Shown here: piece after piece, positions 51,464-55,613 of the stretch
Position numbering within the stretch: the first letter of the stretch is position 1
How the letters are laid out: every line of letters begins with the position of its first letter
Assembly: GCA_002863155.1 (NCBI GenBank)
Contig: PKED01000005.1
Coordinates: forward strand, 1 to 55,613
Reading direction: 5' to 3'
DNA from: Sphingomonadaceae bacterium
GTDB taxonomy: Bacteria; Pseudomonadota; Alphaproteobacteria; Sphingomonadales; Sphingomonadaceae
DNA length: 55,613 bases
Notes under the pieces: model-generated
Told to the model about the DNA's origin: nothing
The model's database searches: none
What the model saw: the letters and a program-made list of their open reading frames with translations, nothing else
Position numbers and translations under genes: made by a program

Positions 51464-52467
51464 CGCGTCTCCGTGGTAGCGGGATCGGCCAGCGCCTGCT
51501 TCAGGAAGGTGATGGTGCGCGGCCAGCCATCGGCACGGGCGGCGACATTACCCGCCTCGCTTCCGCCGAACATCGTGATCATTGCTGGCACGTCCCGACC
51601 TTCCGGCAGCGCGGGGCCGACGCCGAAGTGACCGGCATCGGGATAGGCGAGCAAGGTCGTCGCCAGTCCGCCGTGGGCCGCGTCCCGGCGAGCCTTGACC
51701 GCGCGCGCCATCGGGCAGGAGGGCCACAACTTGTCCTCCTCACCGCACAGCAGCAACACCGGAGCCGCAATCCGTTCGACCGGAATGGCGGCCTCTGGGT
51801 GCTGCGCCGCTTCGGCGAGCGATGGGCCGTAGATGTCGCCATTCCAGCCCACGGTCTTGATCGGCAAGTAGGGAACCGGCTTGCCGCCCTCGCTCCAGCT
51901 CGAGGTGTTGACCGGGGCGAAGCTCCTGTCGAAGCCTTGCCACGCCACCTGTGAGGGCACCGCGGCAACGACTGCGCCGATATCGCTGCGCTGGCTTGCC
52001 ACCAGCAGCGCGGCCTCGGCCCCCTTGGACGTGCCCATAATCGCGAGCCGCGCGGGATCGACCCCGTCGTGGGTCTTCAGCCAATCGAGCGCGCGGGTGA
52101 AGGTTTCGAGCGGGATCAGCTCGAAACGCTGAGGCTGACCGGGCAGACGATAGTAGGCCAGCGCGAGGACCGTGAAGCCTTCCCTAGCCAGCAAGCGCGC
52201 CTGCCCGTCGGCGGCTGCGCCGAGGCCACCCTCCGAACCGCCCAGCAGCAGAATCGCCGGGCGGCGCCCACCACCTGCTTCGGGGCCCACTCCGGGGTAG
52301 TAGTTGCCGACGAGGTCCGGCAGGCGGATCGGGGTGCCGCCTGCGCCCGGCTCAACCAGCTCGACCGGCGGCCCCCAGGGCTGCGCCGCCAGCCATGCGC
52401 CGCCCGCGGTGACCAGGGCCGTCCCAACGCCGAACGCGATGGCAGCCCGTTTCAATGCCTTGCGCAT
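51460..52467 (-). CDS. Alpha/beta hydrolase, BAAT C-terminal/acyl-CoA thioester hydrolase type
   Basis: The 335-residue protein starts with a membrane-anchor or signal-like helix (AAIAFGVGTALVTAGGAWLA). The hydrolase core shows ILLLGGSEGGLGAAADGQAR, FTVLALAYYRLPGQPQRFEL, the nucleophile elbow LAIMGTSKGAEAALL, a later ERIAAPVLLLCGEEDKLWPS with the acid position and PDAGHFGVGP with the histidine. This matches the BAAT/acyl-CoA thioester hydrolase C-terminal family. It begins three bases after the MerR stop and overlaps the SMR gene. The substrate, perhaps an acylated drug or toxin, is unknown. Confidence 0.88.
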   Translation of the reverse strand: MRKALKRAAIAFGVGTALVTAGGAWLAAQPWGPPVELVEPGAGGTPIRLPDLVGNYYPGVGPEAGGGRRPAILLLGGSEGGLGAAADGQARLLAREGFTVLALAYYRLPGQPQRFELIPLETFTRALDWLKTHDGVDPARLAIMGTSKGAEAALLVASQRSDIGAVVAAVPSQVAWQGFDRSFAPVNTSSWSEGGKPVPYLPIKTVGWNGDIYGPSLAEAAQHPEAAIPVERIAAPVLLLCGEEDKLWPSCPMARAVKARRDAAHGGLATTLLAYPDAGHFGVGPALPEGRDVPAMITMFGGSEAGNVAARADGWPRTITFLKQALADPATTETR

Positions 52468-52470
52468 GGC

Positions 52471-53295
52471 TCAGCCCTCCTTCCGGGCAGAATGGGGAAA
52501 CCATGCAGGCAGCGGGCCGATGTCCTTGCCTTCGTCCATCGCCGAGCGCGTGGCTGCCATGATGAATTCCCATACGCGGCTGCTGAAGCCTGGTTCGACC
52601 TTGCCTTCCCAGCGCGCCATGTCGGCATACATGCGGGTCGTGCCCTCCCACATTGCGGGAGTGGCGTTGCGGCTGAAGGGTTCGAGCAGAGCGAACCATT
52701 CGCGCACGAAGCCGAGCGCGGTATCGCTGGCCGGGTCGAGCGGCAGCGCCGCCTCGATCCGGGCGCTGAGCTTGCGCCACTGGGCCTGATAGGCCTCCTG
52801 ACTGAACTCGGGCGCGTCGGCCATGCGCTCGCGCCATTCCGCCTGTTCTTCGGGGGTGTAGTATTGGTCCACCACGTCCTGCCAGGCCTGGGTCTGGTCG
52901 GTCATGAGCTTTTCTCCGTCACGAATGAGCGAGCAAAGCGTCGCGGCATCGAGCGGCTCGCCTCGGCCGATGCGGGACAATGCGGTGTCGATCAGGCCGA
53001 TGGCGTCGGCGATCTCCTCGGCCTGTTCGGCCAAACGCTTGCGCTGCGCGCCCAGCAGGGCGGCAAGGTCGATCGGCTTGCGATCGAACAGGCGCTTGAT
53101 ATCGCCGAGGCTGAGCCCGGCTTTCTTGAGTGCGACAATGCGCTGGATCCGTTCGAGCTCCTCGGGCCCGAACCAGCGACGCCCCGATCCAGTGCGCAGC
53201 GGCGCGATCAGCCCGCGCGCTTCGTAAAAGCGTAGCGCACGGGACGTCAGGCCGGTGCGGCGGACAACTTCATCAATGGGGAACGAATCACTCAT
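52471..53295 (-). CDS. MerR family transcriptional regulator with TipAS-like C-terminal domain
   Basis: The 274-residue protein has an N-terminal MerR winged helix (PIDEVVRRTGLTSRALRFYE, then ARGLIAPLR), a dimerisation helix (QRKRLAEQAEEIADAIGLID) and a C-terminal helical domain (DQYYTPEEQAEWRERMADAP, then WRKLSARIEAAL) like the TipAS/antibiotic-binding fold. TipAS domains bind large thiopeptide or other antibiotics. ATG 53295 is five bases after a -10 box, so its mRNA may be leaderless. It controls the downstream hydrolase and SMR genes and probably itself. Confidence 0.92.
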   Translation of the reverse strand: MSDSFPIDEVVRRTGLTSRALRFYEARGLIAPLRTGSGRRWFGPEELERIQRIVALKKAGLSLGDIKRLFDRKPIDLAALLGAQRKRLAEQAEEIADAIGLIDTALSRIGRGEPLDAATLCSLIRDGEKLMTDQTQAWQDVVDQYYTPEEQAEWRERMADAPEFSQEAYQAQWRKLSARIEAALPLDPASDTALGFVREWFALLEPFSRNATPAMWEGTTRMYADMARWEGKVEPGFSSRVWEFIMAATRSAMDEGKDIGPLPAWFPHSARKEG

Positions 53296-53300
53296 GCCCC

Positions 53301-53331
53301 TGTGTAGCGGTTGACGTTGGGTCAACTTCAA
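53301..53331 (-). promoter_or_regulatory. MerR-type promoter with 19-bp spacer and operator
   Basis: On the minus strand TTGAAG (53326..53331) and TACACA (53301..53306) are separated by 19 bases, the over-long spacer typical of MerR-controlled promoters. The spacer contains the perfect palindrome GTTGAC-N5-GTCAAC (53310..53326), the likely MerR binding site. The start codon of the regulator lies five bases after the -10, which predicts a leaderless transcript or one starting at the ATG itself. Confidence 0.8.
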
Positions 53332-53473
53332 GGGGCGATTGCAGTCAGAGCTCCGAACGAGTTCGATGCCCGCTCCGGGGTCGATCGCCGACCGTCAGCT
53401 TCATGAGCGCGGGGCTTCGATCGCGTCACTGCGCTCTCCAAAAATGGGCGGGTCGGATCTTGACCCAAAAGCA

Positions 53474-55252
53474 CTAATGCACCGGCCTGAGCGCGCCTGC
53501 GAGTTGCACCAGCTTTACAAACTCCGCGCGCGAATAGTTCGACCCCTCACCCGCCAGCGCGCCGATCCGGGCATAGTCGTAGCGCCCCAGCAGATCGTCG
53601 CCGCGCAGCTTCTGCCCGAACGCCGCGACCGCGACCGCGAACGCCATGTCGCCGCGCGGCGCCGCTGCCGAACCGATCAGCGACACCGGCACCGGCCGCG
53701 TCATCAGCTTCGACGTCGCGTCGCCGGGCAGCTTGTAGCGCAGCTTGACGAAGGCGAGCTCGGCGGCGTCGGCGCGCACCGGGGCGGGCCGGTTCGCGGT
53801 ATAGCGGCGGTCGCTCAGCCAGCCCACTGCACCCGCAGGCACGATTTCGTACAGCGCCGTCACCTGATGCCCTGCGCCCATGTCGCCCGCATCGACCGCG
53901 TCATTGGCGAAATCCTGTTCGGCAAGCGCGCGGTTCTCGTAGCCGATCAGGCGATATTCCTTCACCGCCGCCGGATTGAACTCGACCTGGACCTTGACGT
54001 CCTTGGCGATGGTGACGAGCGTCGCCGACAATTCGTCGTCGAGCACCTTCTGCGCTTCGATCGCGCTGTCGATATAGGCATAGTTGCCGTTGCCGACATC
54101 GGCGATCTTTTCCATCAGCGCGTCGTTGTAATTGCCGGTGCCGAAGCCGAGCGTCGTCAGGGTGATGCCGTCCTCGCGCTCGGCCTTCACCAGCGCTTCG
54201 AGCGCCTTGGGGTCGCTGATGCCGACGTTGAAGTCGCCATCGGTCGCCAGCAGGATGCGGTTGATGCCGCCCTTCACGAAATGGCTGCGCGCTGTGCTGT
54301 AGGCGAGCTTCAGCCCCGCCTCGCCCGCAGTCGAGCCGCCGGCCTCCAGGCAATCGAGCGCCGCCTTCACATGGTTGCGGTCGCTGGTCGGCGCGAGCAC
54401 GAGGCCGCTGGCGCCAGCATAGGCGACGATCGACACGGTGTCGCGTGGCGTCAGCCTGTCGGCGAGCAGCGTCAGCGCGCGCTTGACCAGCCCGAGCTTG
54501 TCGGGCGACTGCATCGATCCCGACACGTCGACGAGGAAGACGAGATTGGCGGCGGGACGCTCGGCGGCGCTGGTGTCGTACCCGCGCAGCCCGATCCGCA
54601 GCAGCCGCGTGTCGGGGTTCCACGGCGTGCGCGCGACATCGGTAGTGACGCTGAACGGCTCGGCGCGATCGGCGGGCCGGGGGTAATCATAGCGGAAATA
54701 GTTGATGAATTCCTCGGTCCGCACCGCTTCGGCCGGGGGCGTCTGGCCCTCGTTCAGGAAACGGCGGGCATTGGCATAGGCGCCGGTGTCGACGTCGATC
54801 GAAAAGGTCGAGATGGGCGCTGCAGCGACGCTCTGCACGCTCGCAACCGGCTTGCCGTCATAGCGTTCGGTGTTGGCGGGCGTGCCGTAGCGCTGGTCGC
54901 GGGCGCTGCCCGCGATGGGCGCGCGCGGTGGCGGCGCATAGCCCTGCACGGGCGAGGGGTGCGCCTGCACCTGGGCCAATGGCGGCGGGGGTGGCGCTGG
55001 CGGGGGTGGCGGCGGCGGTGGCGGCGACGCAAGCGAGGGGACGGGTTGACGCCGGTTCACTCTGCCGCCGGTCACGATAACGCTGCCGCCTCCGGGCTCG
55101 CTCTCGATCACGTTGCGGTTGCAGCGGACCGGGCTCTCGTCGGGCGGGGCGATCCTGACCTTCGCTGCCTGCCCCAAGGGTGGTGGCGGCGGGGGCGGCG
55201 CGGACGAGATCACGAAACTGCTCATGAGAATCGCGACGATCGGCTTGCGCAT
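53474..55252 (-). CDS. Exported von Willebrand factor A domain protein (YfbK-like)
   Basis: The 592-residue protein has a signal peptide (MRKPIVAILMSSFVISSA), two proline-rich stretches (after the signal and near residues 75-90), and a region FSIDVDTGAYANARRFLNEG and TEEFINYFRYDYPRPADRAE typical of YfbK-like proteins. The vWA domain holds the MIDAS motif LVFLVDVSGSMQSPD and ILLATDGDFNVGISDPKALE; a C-terminal DUF3520-like part follows. Function is unknown; such proteins bind partner proteins through the metal site. ATG 55252 is preceded by GAGGGAGAGG; a TTG at 55267 is also possible. The gene is alone. Confidence 0.9.
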   Translation of the reverse strand: MRKPIVAILMSSFVISSAPPPPPPPLGQAAKVRIAPPDESPVRCNRNVIESEPGGGSVIVTGGRVNRRQPVPSLASPPPPPPPPPAPPPPPLAQVQAHPSPVQGYAPPPRAPIAGSARDQRYGTPANTERYDGKPVASVQSVAAAPISTFSIDVDTGAYANARRFLNEGQTPPAEAVRTEEFINYFRYDYPRPADRAEPFSVTTDVARTPWNPDTRLLRIGLRGYDTSAAERPAANLVFLVDVSGSMQSPDKLGLVKRALTLLADRLTPRDTVSIVAYAGASGLVLAPTSDRNHVKAALDCLEAGGSTAGEAGLKLAYSTARSHFVKGGINRILLATDGDFNVGISDPKALEALVKAEREDGITLTTLGFGTGNYNDALMEKIADVGNGNYAYIDSAIEAQKVLDDELSATLVTIAKDVKVQVEFNPAAVKEYRLIGYENRALAEQDFANDAVDAGDMGAGHQVTALYEIVPAGAVGWLSDRRYTANRPAPVRADAAELAFVKLRYKLPGDATSKLMTRPVPVSLIGSAAAPRGDMAFAVAVAAFGQKLRGDDLLGRYDYARIGALAGEGSNYSRAEFVKLVQLAGALRPVH

Positions 55253-55272
55253 TGCCCTCTCCCTCAAGATTT

Positions 55273-55289
55273 ATGTGATAATATCACAT
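55273..55289. promoter_or_regulatory. Perfect palindrome upstream of the vWA protein gene
   Basis: ATGTGAT (55273..55279), three bases and ATCACAT (55283..55289) form a 17-base perfect palindrome 20 bases before the vWA start codon. It sits in a short A/T-rich island in GC-rich DNA, which suggests a regulator binding site or part of the promoter. I cannot name the regulator. Confidence 0.5.
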
Positions 55290-55320
55290 CGAGAAGATGA
55301 GCGCCAGATGAACGGCCGTA

Positions 55321-55613
55321 TCAGCTGCCGAGCTTGCCGAACGCTGCCTCAAACCCGGCGATGTCGCCGCGGCTCAGCAGCAGCGCCTGTTCGACCCATC
55401 GGTCGCGCGCGATCCGCCCGGCCAGCGCGCCGAGCCGGGCATCGAGCGCCGCCGCTGCCGCCGGATCGAGCCGCGCCAGATCGGCAACGGTCGAGATCCC
55501 CTGCTCGCCGAGCGCCGTGGCCGCGCGCGGGCCCAGCCCTTTCAGCGTCGTCAGCGGATAGTCGGCGGCGGGCGCGTCGACCGCATCGGGCGCCGCAGCC
55601 TCCTCGGGGGCCA
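55321..55613 (-). CDS. Helix-hairpin-helix-like domain protein, 5' end outside window
   Basis: The last 97 codons of a minus-strand gene are present, ending with TGA at 55321. The translation begins (in frame) APEEAAAPDAVDAPAADYPL and contains TTLKGLGPRAATALGEQGIS, followed by TVADLAR, a DUF4332/helix-hairpin-helix style motif, and ends with LLLSRGDIAGFEAAFGKLGS. The alanine/aspartate-rich opening is probably a linker after a missing N-terminal domain. The role is unknown; helix-hairpin-helix domains usually contact nucleic acid or protein. Confidence 0.75.
   Translation of the reverse strand, partial: APEEAAAPDAVDAPAADYPLTTLKGLGPRAATALGEQGISTVADLARLDPAAAAALDARLGALAGRIARDRWVEQALLLSRGDIAGFEAAFGKLGS

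Noticed and set aside
53339..55300. Plus-strand frame opposite the vWA gene
   Set aside because: No recognisable protein, while the minus-strand frame has vWA motifs and a signal peptide.

Overview
The window is chromosomal DNA from a GC-rich alphaproteobacterium of the sphingomonad group (Sphingomonas or a close relative). The evidence is the 16S rRNA 5' part at 1..356, the high G+C codon usage, and familiar sphingomonad neighbourhoods: hisS-prfA-prmC-DUF4167, ybgC-tolQRAB-pal and lgt-midA-pgeF. I found no tRNA, phage, insertion sequence or CRISPR array. The left edge cuts the 16S gene and the right edge cuts a small helix-hairpin-helix-like protein.

Layout. 1..826: 16S rRNA on the minus strand with its boxA leader and a strong promoter, divergent from an oligosaccharide flippase. 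2.4-6.2 kb: a CBS-domain protein, a small membrane protein and two tandem DUF4139 proteins. 6.4-10.8 kb: the translation operon hisS-prfA-prmC followed by an RDQ-repeat DUF4167 protein. 10.9-20.9 kb: housekeeping and envelope genes (DUF1345, M61 peptidase, pyrophosphatase, GNAT-GNAT-EamA operon, retropepsin, ispG, acyltransferase, isoaspartyl peptidase, S1/P1 nuclease). 21.1-23.4 kb: a tight operon of SPFH protein, ribbon-helix-helix protein, small membrane protein and alpha/beta hydrolase. 23.5-28.1 kb: the Tol-Pal operon. 28.2-30.4 kb: an ABC exporter pair.

30.4-32.7 kb is the most unusual part. ruvA and ruvB are separated by a lower-GC cassette of a small antitoxin-like protein, a VapD/Cas2-like protein and an unlisted 51-residue membrane microprotein with an ID.CLDAGG.W motif. 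From the antitoxin-like gene through ruvB every junction overlaps (TGATG, GTGA, ATGA), so ruvB translation appears coupled to the cassette.

32.8-37.5 kb: formate-THF ligase coupled to a GH53 endo-galactanase, then about 600 bp without a credible gene but with a near-consensus promoter, a strongly foldable stretch and palindromic repeats, then a Cys/Met-metabolism PLP enzyme. 37.7-46.7 kb: lgt-midA-GNAT-pgeF on the minus strand, and acyl-CoA synthetase, an IorB-type molybdopterin subunit, hemH and phbB on the plus strand. 46.8-55.6 kb: a glycine-zipper protein, phytase-like esterase, rpmB, tadA, a CNNM/CBS protein, a MerR-hydrolase-SMR operon with a textbook 19-bp-spacer MerR promoter, and a von Willebrand A protein.

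Other items to look at are the HisRS C-terminal domain of atypical composition, several palindromic repeats that begin CGTCAT, and large hairpins near gene starts. Starts were chosen by ribosome binding site, operon overlap and recalled family length; where I moved a start I say so.
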